A stretch of 57,320 bases of DNA from Thiosocius sp963719025 (GCA_963719025.1 CAVRBK010000077.1:1-57320), one strand, 5' to 3'; positions 48,501-56,782 are shown, numbered from the stretch's first letter. Notes: generated from the sequence alone by a model not told the origin. Program-made: numbers and translations.

Positions 48501-48612
48501 GCGGTGGGTGGTGAAACGGCGCCGCGACAGCGAGCCCGAATGGCGTGAGCGACACCAGCAGGGTGGCACCGAGGCACCGAAGTATCGGGGCTCGCAAGCC
48601 GGACATTTTCAT
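45589..48612 (-). CDS. Large exported repeat protein with peptidoglycan-binding-like N-terminus
   Basis: 1,007 residues, intact. ATG 48612 has AGGAG eight bases upstream; a signal-type stretch follows (CLGATLLVSLTPFGLAVAA). Then a Pro-rich segment (PPPAPPTIVRPPVLPP), a peptidoglycan-binding-like motif (LKDMGYDPGPIDGVVGNGT near residue 140), long helical coil, and at least two copies of a related unit, NQNTADIEGYLDDL and NQTQADIDFYMSNL, about 200 residues apart; a weaker third copy (LNQTDVTLRDITAK). Further on an Ala/Gly/Thr-rich hydrophobic run (about 670-730). The C-terminal part is charged and helical. No catalytic motif is seen; a surface or wall-bound scaffold is my inference. The TPR gene follows. 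Confidence 0.75.
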   Translation of the reverse strand: MKMSGLRAPILRCLGATLLVSLTPFGLAVAAPFHHPPPAPPTIVRPPVLPPMVPSRPIVPPRDLAPIPLPAESQAIPSSKASNSTANVAPPTVASPPPSPPTSGAVAVRAPAAKTSSAKAAKKAGTALQQALKDMGYDPGPIDGVVGNGTLNAVFTWISDIEDPDLQNRARHAAHNSDYSQLAEIASKAGTDPRPDSAQAGEAIAGSGAVAQPEPKPAASETALQSLAQSMAPPQMRSAAPETESPTPSEMETTGDGKALEGANDLATGPVNQNTADIEGYLDDLRSYRAEATVIDMNRLPVGCLYASSPAQSILAIKAEIERLIARVRPRLVAAREEYEKRLAALRSHIKNRQWEIEHYTGLAGKWPYQTESGNAERLRRIAIAKASLPVMQATLATYEASGWTVAWGFENINTFNMSYVADDIDKIIWLQSQMVAYEAQLPKPDVTSGPGEMIAGGESALPMPGAGPAGADPSQVNQTQADIDFYMSNLKQKRVELQALQGRNDISSEQKAKIQADIEFNIQNNEAMLGEAHARLAVQGGTFDGYDGKVPSGFDPYKLNQTDVTLRDITAKAKAEQQATEQMIKTREFIRKTTDQDDAINLIQKLDRVAGFDNQGGLEDFERLDAVREFRRTVFETRTQADFAQETLDAKLSEIAMAEYEVGASRVKTGATISVALLAGGAGMAATAGSAGLVTTTAATSAALTTQAATASSVLLTYNISTGVIDGYAKSGTGGAVEGVAKETLPVNTYIAIRDGKGAASIGVGLWQDAGNLLQLYGWGNSLKSAVQAKTVANVESSLEGANAALNRQWKLDQASFLSNQMSAQATTLNAAGVGNDDKKSAAASAASAKPKPSTGKAPANTNALPMGDSWASKAPISGAKVPLGDLLTGSSASAGTSIEAALPSGLNAAATMSEVQAAGSTLIAQFDSKVLPMIEALNAADKAAGKPAAAGLTPTLERQIAVVRGLSQGDFSPIVADRILLQDTGQSLAETMAQMAGAFDYVTKL

Positions 48613-48919
48613 CTGACACACTCCTGCAAGACCGAAGGGCGACCACCCGGCGGCCGCCAATCCGCAACAAACATTGCGAGGAAACGGCATGGACGGCGGG
48701 ACAGCTTCATCGCTTTGGAAAACGACCTGTCACATCGAACTCGCACCGCGGGTAACCCAGCATTATTGTTGTCCATGCGCGTGTACTCGTCATCCATAAT
48801 GCGACACGATTTCACGATCTACCCTGACGCCCGTCAAAGAGTGATGGCGCGATGCGTCATATATTCATCGCATTCCGGTGCCGTCGAACGACGCGTGCCT
48901 TCATCAACGGAGCCGTCAG
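48613..48919. promoter_or_regulatory. Divergent intergenic region with inverted repeat over a possible -10
   Basis: 307 bases between two divergent genes. At 48849-48871 an inverted repeat GCGATG / CATCGC brackets an 11-base AT-rich core whose TATATT (48860-48865) could serve as a -10 for the barrel gene at 48920. An operator overlapping a promoter is a reasonable guess. No other feature is seen. Confidence 0.3.
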
Positions 48920-49975
48920 ATGTTCAACAAGAAAAATCCCCTACTAGCCAGTGCGATTGCGATTGCCACGATGGCACCAACGGCCGCGCTGTCGATTGAG
49001 ATGCATTCGGGGCCCGGCGATGTCGCCAGCACCGAACTGACAGCGATTTCCGTACAGACCCTCACGGCAGCAAATACCGCTCGACTGATCGGGATGCGGT
49101 TCGATCCGATGTTCAATCAGCGCGGTATGCCAGGGAGCGGGTCTGGCAATGCGGCCGTTCTCCCGAACGGCTTCACGAGTCTCTCTTCGGGCGAAGAAAC
49201 GAAAGGCGTTTCGTTCTGGGCGAATGGGTCTGTCAACCGGATCGAGGATGATTTCAAGGGCACCCGCTACGACGGCCATAGCAACAGTATTGCGATCGGC
49301 GGCGATTATCAGCTCAATCCGAACGTGGTCGTCGGCCTGTCACTCAGCTATTCGGTTACCGACATCGACACGGCCTTCAACTCCGGCGACAGCAAGACCA
49401 AGGGCGTCACCCTGATGCCGTATGTGAACCTGACAATCAATGACTGGCTGTCAGCGGATCTCTCGCTGGGCTACTCCGACAGTGAAACCGACGTGAGACG
49501 CAAGGCTGGTGCAACCACGATAACCGGCACCCAGGACTCAGATGGCTGGATCGCCGTAGCCAATCTCAATGCGCAGAATTGGTACGACCAGATGTTCGTA
49601 TCGGCCACCGCCGGTCTGCTTTACAACGAGGACAGGCGCGCCAATTTCACCGAGAGCAACGGCACCGTGAACGTGGGCAAGACCAACAACCTGACCCAAG
49701 CGAGCCTCAAGGCCTCGGTCGGGTACTGGATGGATCCCTTCATGCCGTCATTGTCGCTGACCTATACCTACGATCTGGATCGTGAAGACCAGGTCGTTGC
49801 CGCTGGCCCACAACCCGCCAACGATGAAGATGGCCTGATCGTCGGACTCGGGGTATCAATCTACGGCTCCGGCGCTACCGAAGGCCTCTCCGGGACGCTT
49901 GCCCTCACCAGTGAACTGCTCAGGGAAGATATGACCAACAACGGCATCGCACTGAACGTGAGATACGCTTTTTGA
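48920..49975 (+). CDS. Outer-membrane autotransporter-type beta-barrel protein without passenger
   Basis: 351 residues from ATG 48920, with GGAG upstream. Signal peptide (NPLLASAIAIATMAPTAALS), a short linker, then about 270 residues of alternating beta strands (SFWANGSVNRIEDDF, IAIGGDYQLNPNVVVGLSLSYS, MFVSATAGLLYNEDRR, ASLKASVGYWMDPFMPSLSLTYTY) and a C-terminal Phe after IALNVRYA, the signal for BAM-dependent insertion. The barrel fits the autotransporter superfamily, but there is no N-terminal passenger. The following lipoprotein gene starts within or just past its stop. Confidence 0.82.
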   Translation: MFNKKNPLLASAIAIATMAPTAALSIEMHSGPGDVASTELTAISVQTLTAANTARLIGMRFDPMFNQRGMPGSGSGNAAVLPNGFTSLSSGEETKGVSFWANGSVNRIEDDFKGTRYDGHSNSIAIGGDYQLNPNVVVGLSLSYSVTDIDTAFNSGDSKTKGVTLMPYVNLTINDWLSADLSLGYSDSETDVRRKAGATTITGTQDSDGWIAVANLNAQNWYDQMFVSATAGLLYNEDRRANFTESNGTVNVGKTNNLTQASLKASVGYWMDPFMPSLSLTYTYDLDREDQVVAAGPQPANDEDGLIVGLGVSIYGSGATEGLSGTLALTSELLREDMTNNGIALNVRYAF

Positions 49976-49986
49976 TCCCGCGCGGC

Positions 49987-50796
49987 ATGCTGGCAGTGGT
50001 GTTGTCGACCATTGCCGCATGCTCGCACCTCTCGCCCCTGCCGCCGTCCGACCCTGCATTCGAAAGATTCAGCGAGAGTCGGCCCGATCTGAAAACACTT
50101 GGCTGGCTGCGCCGCGGCGCCGCCGTGACGGATCAGCCATTGCTGGTAGTTATCGAAGGCGACGGGGCGGCCTGGCATCGGAACGGCAAACCGCCCACCG
50201 ACCCGACCCCGCGATCCGGAATCGGTGCAAAACTGGCCTCGGCACTCGTCGCCGATCACTCGGTGTTGTACCTGGCTCGCCCCTGCCAATACCTCCCCGC
50301 GGCGCAACTGGCGAACTGTTCCGCTCATTACTGGACCGACCGACGTTTTACTGAGACGCCGCTCGCCGCGCTCAACAGGCTGATCGACCGGACACGTCTG
50401 CCGAACGAAAAGATTATCCTCATCGGGTACTCGGGCGGCGGACTGCTCGCCGCACAACTGGCCCTTCTTCGATCTGACGTCGTCGCCCTGCTCACGGTCG
50501 CCTCGCCACTCGATCTTGGCGCCTGGACCCGGCTGCACAGCATATCGCCACTAACCATCGCCCTGTCGGGAATGGATCTGACATCCGCGCTGGCCGCGGC
50601 CGCATTCGAACAGCGACATCTGTTCGGCTCGGATGACCGCGTGGTGCCGCCCGAGCTTGCCGCACGTCTGCCTGCGAACAGCGTTCGTATCGTGCAAGGC
50701 CTTGGTCACGACGATGCATGGGTGCCGGTGGTGAAGGCCCTACTGCACGACAGGCCGCGGCTACTGAACCCGGCCCCGAAGGCGGCGACGGAGTAG
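49987..50796 (+). CDS. Probable lipoprotein alpha/beta-hydrolase
   Basis: 269 residues from ATG 49987; a TTG at 49972 that overlaps the previous stop is another option. The N-terminus (LAVVLSTIAACSH) has a lipobox with Cys at the processing site. Then an alpha/beta-hydrolase: LLVVIEGDGAAWH, a nucleophile elbow IGYSGGGLLAAQLA (GxSxG), an Asp/His half with FGSDDRVVP and QGLGHDDAW. All three catalytic candidates are present. Likely an esterase or lipase anchored to the membrane. Directly downstream of the barrel gene, suggesting a shared surface role. Confidence 0.78.
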   Translation: MLAVVLSTIAACSHLSPLPPSDPAFERFSESRPDLKTLGWLRRGAAVTDQPLLVVIEGDGAAWHRNGKPPTDPTPRSGIGAKLASALVADHSVLYLARPCQYLPAAQLANCSAHYWTDRRFTETPLAALNRLIDRTRLPNEKIILIGYSGGGLLAAQLALLRSDVVALLTVASPLDLGAWTRLHSISPLTIALSGMDLTSALAAAAFEQRHLFGSDDRVVPPELAARLPANSVRIVQGLGHDDAWVPVVKALLHDRPRLLNPAPKAATE

Positions 50797-51053
50797 CCAT
50801 GTTGCCGGCATCGTCGGCAACACATCAGGCATAAGCGGCACGAGTAGCCGGCCCGGGCCGTCATCGACGGCGGCGCGCGGGCGGTTCGGCCGTCAAGAAT
50901 CCGCGCCTGCAACCGCTAAAGGTACAGAACTGTAACTCTTGCATTACGCATCCGCACGCGCTGCCGCGACCCGCTGCAGCCATCGGCATCGACGGCAGAC
51001 CGGCCGTCGGTCGAACCTGCTGCGCGTCGTGCCGGTGGCAAGGTCTGACAAGC

Positions 51054-52544
51054 ATGAGCATATTGGGTGGGCGACGCATACTGATCGTGGACGACAGCCG
51101 CATGATCCGCCACGCTCTGGTCAGCGCCCTGGTGGAACGCGGTGCGTCGGCGGAGGAGGCTGAAGACGGCGTCAGTGGCCTGCAGGTCCTGCAGAACAGC
51201 GACTTCGACCTGGTCGTGACCGACGTCGACATGCCGCACATGGACGGCTATCAGCTGTGCGAGCGGATCAGGCAGGATCAACGTACCCGCGCGCTCCCGG
51301 TCGTCATCCTGACGTCCCGGGACCAGGACCAGGACATCGACCGCGGATTCAGCGTCGGCGCCAACGCCTACGCGTCGAAGATCAGCGGCCGCGAGCACTT
51401 CATCGAGGTGGTCGAGGACGTCCTGAACAGGATCGCGTTCCGACGCGGCCAGACCGTGCTGCTGGTAGAGGATTCACCGAATACGCGGCAGATGATCGCC
51501 AGGGCCCTCGAAGACGCAGGCTTCCAGGTCGTGGTTGCGGAGGACGGCCGCAACGCCCTCGACCGCCTGCGCAGCCTGAGGCCCAACCTGATCCTGAGCG
51601 GCAACAATATGCCACGACTCAGCGGCATGGCGCTGTGCCGCAAGGTGCATCGCAACGAGTCCCTGGCCAACGTGCCCTTCGTCATGATGAGCCGCGCCGG
51701 TGGGCGGTCGAACATGCAGCAGGCGATGCAGTCCGGGGCCGCGGCATTTCTGATTAAACCATTTAACCTCGACCAGCTCGTTCTGACACTCGAACAGCTG
51801 TTGTCCAACCAGTTCCGCCTGCTACTCAATGAACGCGAGCGCCTGGAAACCGAGAGCCGGATGATGCTTGCGAGCATTACCGCCCTGGCCGAGGCGCTCG
51901 AGGCCCGGGATGCCTACACGCGCGGCCATTCCGACTCGGTCGCCGAGCTCGCGGTGGCGATCGCCACGCAGATGGGCGCCGACGACGAGATGCTGGAGAC
52001 CCTGCATATCGGCGGCCGCCTGCACGACATCGGCAAGATCGGGGTCCCCGACGACATCCTGTTGAAGCCCGGAAAACTGAGCGCAGCCGAATACCAGGCC
52101 ATACAGCGTCACCCCAGCATCGGCGCCGGCATACTGGCGCCGATCCCGAGCCTCGCCGCCGTGCTGCCGCTGGTCGAACAGCACCATGAGCATTTCGACG
52201 GCAGCGGCTATCCCAAGGGGCTGAAGGGCGACGAGATCGCGTTGAGCGCGCGCATCACCGCGGTGGCCGATACCTACGACGCACTGACCAGCGACCGGCC
52301 CTACCGCAAGGGCATGCTGCATGCGAAGGCCGTCTCGATCATCCGCGAGTTCCGTGGCACGCAGCTCTGTCCACAATGCGTCGATGCCTTCATCGCCTGG
52401 GCCGAGCCCGGTTCCGGCCCGGCAGCCCAGGACACAGGCTCGCTGCCCGCGCAGGCACATGCGAGCAACGACCCGCAACGGGACGCCACGGCCAAGGTGT
52501 TACACCCACCGTTCCGCCGCGCAAAACCAAAACCGCAAGCCTGA
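51054..52544 (+). CDS. Response regulator with two receiver domains and HD-GYP output
   Basis: 496 residues, intact. REC1 (8-125): ILIVDDSRMIR, the phosphoacceptor Asp57 in TDVDMPHMDG and a conserved Lys (ASKISG). REC2 (131-250): VLLVEDSPNTRQ, but the phosphoacceptor position reads LILSGNNMPRLSG, so the Asp is Gly; the Lys in FLIKPFN is kept. HD-GYP (about 280-460): RGHSDSVAELA, LHDIGKIGVPDDIL and EHFDGSGYPKGLKGDEI, all metal residues present, so c-di-GMP phosphodiesterase activity is expected. A Pro/Ala/Gln tail follows; 52252-52403 recurs at 55785. No kinase gene in the window. Confidence 0.92.
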   Translation: MSILGGRRILIVDDSRMIRHALVSALVERGASAEEAEDGVSGLQVLQNSDFDLVVTDVDMPHMDGYQLCERIRQDQRTRALPVVILTSRDQDQDIDRGFSVGANAYASKISGREHFIEVVEDVLNRIAFRRGQTVLLVEDSPNTRQMIARALEDAGFQVVVAEDGRNALDRLRSLRPNLILSGNNMPRLSGMALCRKVHRNESLANVPFVMMSRAGGRSNMQQAMQSGAAAFLIKPFNLDQLVLTLEQLLSNQFRLLLNERERLETESRMMLASITALAEALEARDAYTRGHSDSVAELAVAIATQMGADDEMLETLHIGGRLHDIGKIGVPDDILLKPGKLSAAEYQAIQRHPSIGAGILAPIPSLAAVLPLVEQHHEHFDGSGYPKGLKGDEIALSARITAVADTYDALTSDRPYRKGMLHAKAVSIIREFRGTQLCPQCVDAFIAWAEPGSGPAAQDTGSLPAQAHASNDPQRDATAKVLHPPFRRAKPKPQA

Positions 52545-52907
52545 GCGCCGCGGCGCGACCTGGCGTTTATGCTGTCCGTCGGGGCTGTGGGTCTTCCGCG
52601 GAAGAGAAGAGAAGTTATTCCGCCATCCACGATCGGATATCTCGCCGGGCATGCCAAACACGCCACATAGAAGACGACGAACGGATAGCCCGGAACCGGT
52701 AAAAACCGCTCGTCCGGCAGGTTCAATTCATGAGCGTAGCGCGGGCTACCCGCGGAAAAGGCTGGCGTAAACCCGCCGAGCCTGAAGGGGGCCTGCGGAC
52801 GCACCCGATGTGTGCTTTCGACTTTAGGGAAGCAGCTTCATCCAGATCTCAAGTCTCTTCCGTGACAGTCGAAACACCTTTAAGTAACAGACATTTGTGA
52901 TCCGTCT
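52545..52907. promoter_or_regulatory. Gene-free 363-base stretch with a 14-base palindrome
   Basis: No credible gene. A perfect palindrome TCTTCCGCGGAAGA lies at 52592-52605; further on GTAGCGCGGGCTAC (five-base arms) at about 52,735. These look like the remains of an intergenic repeat element or a small operator, and the region ends with the promoter of the GGDEF-EAL gene, which I cannot pinpoint. Confidence 0.25.
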
Positions 52908-55760
52908 GTGCCAACACAACCCGGCTTCCGGTCCCGTTGGTCCCACAAGTCACAGGGGTGTGAATTGCTGCGTTCACTCAAGCAAGTTATCTCGCCGAGC
53001 CTCGTATGGCTCGTTGTTGCAGTGCTGGGCCTCGGCGCCTATGTCACCGTTACTGTGCCGCCCCTGCTCAAGAGCTTCGACACCTCGCTCGATTCCAACC
53101 AGGCGAGCGCGCGCGCCCTGCTGACGCAGTCAGTGCGGTTTGCACTGGACTCGAACCGTCCGGAACGTCTCAACAGCTACGCCCGTGAGCTGACGCGGAT
53201 TCCCTACGTGATGGGTGTGATCATCGCAGACGATGACAACCACATTGTTGCCAGTGCCTGGCTGGGTGAAAACCTGTCAGAGACGGAGGCACACGACCGC
53301 CTGTTACGCGGCGGTCTCAAACACTGGCCCCTTGGGGACGGCAGCGGCCGACAGGGTTCGGTGTTCATCGAGCTGGGCAGCGCCTGGCCTGCACACCTCA
53401 ATCAGGATATCCACGATGCCATGGCCGTCATTGCTGTCGCCGTGCTGGTCGCCCTGCTCTCTCTTTCGGCGACGCTGCGTGCACGGCTTTCACGACAGGT
53501 TTCTGCATTGCGTCAGGCCACGACCCGATTCGCCAATGGCGATCACGAGTTCAAGGTACCGGTTCGGGGCACGGGACCGATCGCGGAACTGACGAACAAT
53601 TTCAACCGCATGGCGGCGAATCTCGGGGAGTCCACGAACCGCCTGCGCCGCAGTGAGGAGCGTTTCGAGCTCGCCATAAATGGCAGTAACGAGGGGATCT
53701 GGGACTGGGACGTCCAAAGCAACCGCCTGTTCCTTTCGCCCCGGCTGGGCATGATTCTCGGATACGGTCACGCCGAATTGCCCGGCATGTTCACCGGTCT
53801 TGAGCGCCTGATCCACGTGGATGACCTGCCACGCGTGAAACTGGCGATCGATGCCCACCTGGCGCATCGCAAGGTCTTCCGTTGCGAATTCCGCATGAAG
53901 AAAAAGAATGGCAGCTGGCTGTGGATGTTGGGGCGTGGCGAGGCGGTGCGCGACAAGTCGGGCAATGCCGAGCGAATGGCAGGCTCGCTGGCAGACATTT
54001 CCGATCAGAAAGCAACCCAGATCGCACTTGCGAGACAGACGGAGCGTGTGCAGGTCACCCTGCAATCGATCGCTGATGCGGTCATCACTACCGATAACGA
54101 CGGCCGGATACTTTACATGAACCCGGCCGCGGAGCGGCTCACCGGCTGGCCAACTTCCGCGGCGGTCAAACGCCCCATCAAGGATGTACTCGAATTCCTC
54201 AGCGAACTTGGGAACGTGTCGCTCAACGATTCGCTCAAAAGCGGGTTGCAGGAGAATGGAACCCCCAGGGATCTTGGCAAGACCGAGTTGCTGTCGCGCT
54301 CCGGTGAGAAACATATCGTCGAGCACAACATTGCGCCGTTGCGCGACCGCGGCAACCGCCTCATTGGCGCCGTGATTGTGATTCACGATGTGACAGACCG
54401 CTTCAAACTGATGCAGCAGTTGTCCCACCAGGCTGTTCACGATCCACTCACCCAGCTGACCAACCGGACCGGTTTCGAACTCAAGCTCAGCGAGGCGCTG
54501 AAATCCGCCGCAGAGGATTCAGGCGTCGAACATGCCATCTGCTACATGGATCTGGATCAGTTCAAGATTGTGAACGATACCTGCGGGCATTCAGCAGGCG
54601 ACGAACTGCTCCGGCAGATCGCTGTGCAACTGAAACGCCATGTCCGCAAGGGGGACACGCTGGCGCGTCTCGGCGGCGATGAGTTCGGCCTGTTGCTGTC
54701 CTGTTGTCCGCTCTCGAAGGCCGCAGAAATTGCGGAAAAGATTCGTCACAGTGTCGAGGCCTTCCGCTTCTCCTGGGAGGGCAAGTCGTTCTCTGTCGGT
54801 GTCAGTATCGGCATTGCACCGGTCGATGGCAGCCCCGGCAGCAACGCGGTGACGGTATTGAGCATCGTGGACCAGGCCTGTTATATCGCCAAGAGCAAAG
54901 GGCGAAATCGCGTGCATACCTACCAGCCTGGCGATAGCGAGTCATCGCGCTGGCATTCGGAAATGCAGTGGGTTCCGCACATTCACCAGGCGATGGACGA
55001 CGGCCATTTCATGTTGATGGCCCAGCCGATCGTTTCCGTTGGACAGGAGGCGGAAACCAGCAAGCACTACGAGATCCTGCTCCGCATGAAGGGGGCCAAC
55101 GGCAACCTGATTTCGCCTGGGTCATTCCTGCCTGCGGCAGAACGCTACGATCTCATGGGTGTGCTCGACCGTTGGGTGGTCGGCCATGCCATCGATATGC
55201 TGGCGCTGGCCCTGGGGGGAAACCCGAAGCTTGCCGGATCGATTTTCGGAATCAATATTTCGGGCGCGGTGCTGACCGACAATGATCTGCTGGTCTACGT
55301 CAAGGAGGCATTGGACCGATACAGCCTGCCGCCCAGCCTGCTGTGTTTCGAGATCACAGAGACAGTGGCGATAGCCAACTTCACGCATGCCAACCGTTTT
55401 GTCAGTGAACTCAAGGATATCGGTTGTCGATTTGCGCTCGATGATTTCGGTAGCGGTTTTGCATCTTTCAGCTATCTGAAAACCCTACCCGTCGACTACC
55501 TGAAGATTGATGGTTCCTTCGTTCGACACCTGGCCGAAAACGAGGTCGATCACACGATGGTCGACATTATCAACCAGTTGGGTCATGTCATGGGGTTGGA
55601 AACCATCGCCGAGTTTGTCGAGAACGGCGAAATCCTCGAATCACTTCAGCGAATCGGGGTCGACTATGCGCAGGGCTACCATGTCGGCCGTCCGATCCCG
55701 CTGCAGGATGTGTTTTATGGCGAAGGCTCCGAGCAAGGTCTGCAAGTTCAGGCGAACTGA
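52908..55760 (+). CDS. Membrane GGDEF-EAL protein with two PAS domains
   Basis: Up to 950 residues, intact. The start is uncertain: GTG 52908 gives 950 residues, but TTG 52965, preceded by AGGGG, would give 931 and starts nearer the first helix. Helix 1 at about 30-50 and helix 2 at about 168-190 bracket a ~115-residue periplasmic domain; then HAMP, PAS1 (about 250-365, ERFELAINGSNEGIWDWD), PAS2 (about 380-500), GGDEF (RLGGDEFGLLL near 586) and EAL (about 690-940, YEILLRM, LCFEITET, LDDFGSG, YLKIDGSF, ETIAEFVE). It lies between the HD-GYP gene and a copy of that gene's tail. Confidence 0.9.
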   Translation: MPTQPGFRSRWSHKSQGCELLRSLKQVISPSLVWLVVAVLGLGAYVTVTVPPLLKSFDTSLDSNQASARALLTQSVRFALDSNRPERLNSYARELTRIPYVMGVIIADDDNHIVASAWLGENLSETEAHDRLLRGGLKHWPLGDGSGRQGSVFIELGSAWPAHLNQDIHDAMAVIAVAVLVALLSLSATLRARLSRQVSALRQATTRFANGDHEFKVPVRGTGPIAELTNNFNRMAANLGESTNRLRRSEERFELAINGSNEGIWDWDVQSNRLFLSPRLGMILGYGHAELPGMFTGLERLIHVDDLPRVKLAIDAHLAHRKVFRCEFRMKKKNGSWLWMLGRGEAVRDKSGNAERMAGSLADISDQKATQIALARQTERVQVTLQSIADAVITTDNDGRILYMNPAAERLTGWPTSAAVKRPIKDVLEFLSELGNVSLNDSLKSGLQENGTPRDLGKTELLSRSGEKHIVEHNIAPLRDRGNRLIGAVIVIHDVTDRFKLMQQLSHQAVHDPLTQLTNRTGFELKLSEALKSAAEDSGVEHAICYMDLDQFKIVNDTCGHSAGDELLRQIAVQLKRHVRKGDTLARLGGDEFGLLLSCCPLSKAAEIAEKIRHSVEAFRFSWEGKSFSVGVSIGIAPVDGSPGSNAVTVLSIVDQACYIAKSKGRNRVHTYQPGDSESSRWHSEMQWVPHIHQAMDDGHFMLMAQPIVSVGQEAETSKHYEILLRMKGANGNLISPGSFLPAAERYDLMGVLDRWVVGHAIDMLALALGGNPKLAGSIFGINISGAVLTDNDLLVYVKEALDRYSLPPSLLCFEITETVAIANFTHANRFVSELKDIGCRFALDDFGSGFASFSYLKTLPVDYLKIDGSFVRHLAENEVDHTMVDIINQLGHVMGLETIAEFVENGEILESLQRIGVDYAQGYHVGRPIPLQDVFYGEGSEQGLQVQAN

Positions 55761-55784
55761 GCGTGCAGATCGCGTAGAGCGCAG

Positions 55785-55981
55785 GCATCACCGCGGTGGC
55801 CGATACCAACCACGCACTGACCAGCGACCGGCCCTACCGCAAGGGCATGCTGCATGCGAATGCCGTATCGATCATCCGCGCGCTCCGTGGCACGCAGCTC
55901 TGTCCACTGTATGTCGATGCCTTCATCGCCTGGGCCAAGGTATTACACCCACCGTTCCGCCGCGCGAAACCAAAGCCGTGA
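55785..55981 (+). pseudogene. Remnant copy of the HD-GYP regulator C-terminus
   Basis: The 152 bases at 55785-55936 match 52252-52403 with ten substitutions (about 93 percent), followed by 55934-55978 matching 52491-52535. The 90 bases in between (30 codons) are absent here, in frame, and both edges carry GCC, as in a short-homology deletion. The reading frame still runs to a TGA at 55979, encoding TSDRPYRKGMLHA and FRRAKPKP, but the HD core is missing. No start or ribosome site is plausible. Confidence 0.75.
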
Positions 55982-56029
55982 GACTCCAGCCAAGCCGTCG
56001 ACCAGTACCGCTACGGTACGGGAATCGCA

Positions 56030-56055
56030 GTGCCCGGCGGTTGCCCGCCGGGCAC
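56030..56055. terminator. Strong hairpin between convergent genes
   Basis: Perfect 11-bp stem GTGCCCGGCGG / CCGCCGGGCAC with loop TTGC. No T-run follows on either strand, so it is not a standard intrinsic terminator, but its place between the HD-GYP remnant and the convergent yfdX-like gene fits a bidirectional end signal. Confidence 0.4.
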
Positions 56056-56113
56056 GCGCATAGTCGAGTCAGAACACCCGGCTCCTTGTCATGCAGCCGC
56101 TACAGAATGTTCA

Positions 56114-56782
56114 TCACGAATGTCCTTTCACCTTCGGTACCGCATCGATGCCGAAGGTCTCGACGAGTACAGCGTCTTCCACCGCTTTCAGAGCGATGTT
56201 GGCCTCGTAATATTTTCCTTCGCTGACCAACTTGACGGCATTTTGAATGCCTTGCTCAGCCGCTTTCAGCGGCACCAGACGCGTGGTCAGCACCACATCG
56301 ATCTCGCCGAGCTTCAGCACCTCGACCGCCTTTTTCGTTTCGCCCTTGTGGAGGTGCTCGTTGGCTTTACTCACATGCTGCATCTTTTCTTCCCCAAGCA
56401 TGCCTGTTTCCACGACCGCCAGGCTGGCATCGAACGGCACATACGCCTCGCCACCCTTTAGCGGTTGTTTGATATCCAGGGCGTACCTGGCGACGTCCTT
56501 CAACGCAGCGGCCATACGCGCCGCTGCCGCATCGGTATAGGTCCTGGCCTTCTTTGGCAGGCCATTGAATATAGCCAGACGTGCAGCACGTACATCTCGC
56601 ATAGCCAGCAGCGCATCTTCCGATACGGCAATAAGATCTTTGTCTGCAGCCGGGTACTGCGTTTCGGACGTTGCCGGATGGGTGTTACCTTCCTGGGCGA
56701 ATACCGGCGTGATCGCCGAAGCGACGATTGCAGTCGATAGCGCAACCGCGATTGCGGCCGCCAGCCGTGTTTTCCTGTTCAT
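56114..56782 (-). CDS. YfdX family protein
   Basis: 222 residues from ATG 56782, preceded by AAGGAGA at proper distance. An export signal (LAAAIAVALSTAIVASAITPVFA) is followed by the YfdX domain: LIAVSEDALLAMRDVRAARLAIFNG, DAAAARMAAALKDVARYALD, KGGEAYVPFDASLAVVE and VLTTRLVPLKAAEQGIQNAVKLV. YfdX proteins are helical periplasmic proteins linked to acid and antibiotic stress in enterobacteria; the biochemical role is unclear. No acid-resistance genes lie next to it here. Confidence 0.85.
   Translation of the reverse strand: MNRKTRLAAAIAVALSTAIVASAITPVFAQEGNTHPATSETQYPAADKDLIAVSEDALLAMRDVRAARLAIFNGLPKKARTYTDAAAARMAAALKDVARYALDIKQPLKGGEAYVPFDASLAVVETGMLGEEKMQHVSKANEHLHKGETKKAVEVLKLGEIDVVLTTRLVPLKAAEQGIQNAVKLVSEGKYYEANIALKAVEDAVLVETFGIDAVPKVKGHS

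Noticed and set aside
50808..50830. TTGCCG / CGGCAA inverted repeat after the lipoprotein gene
   Set aside because: Six-pair stem without T-run; too weak to call a terminator.
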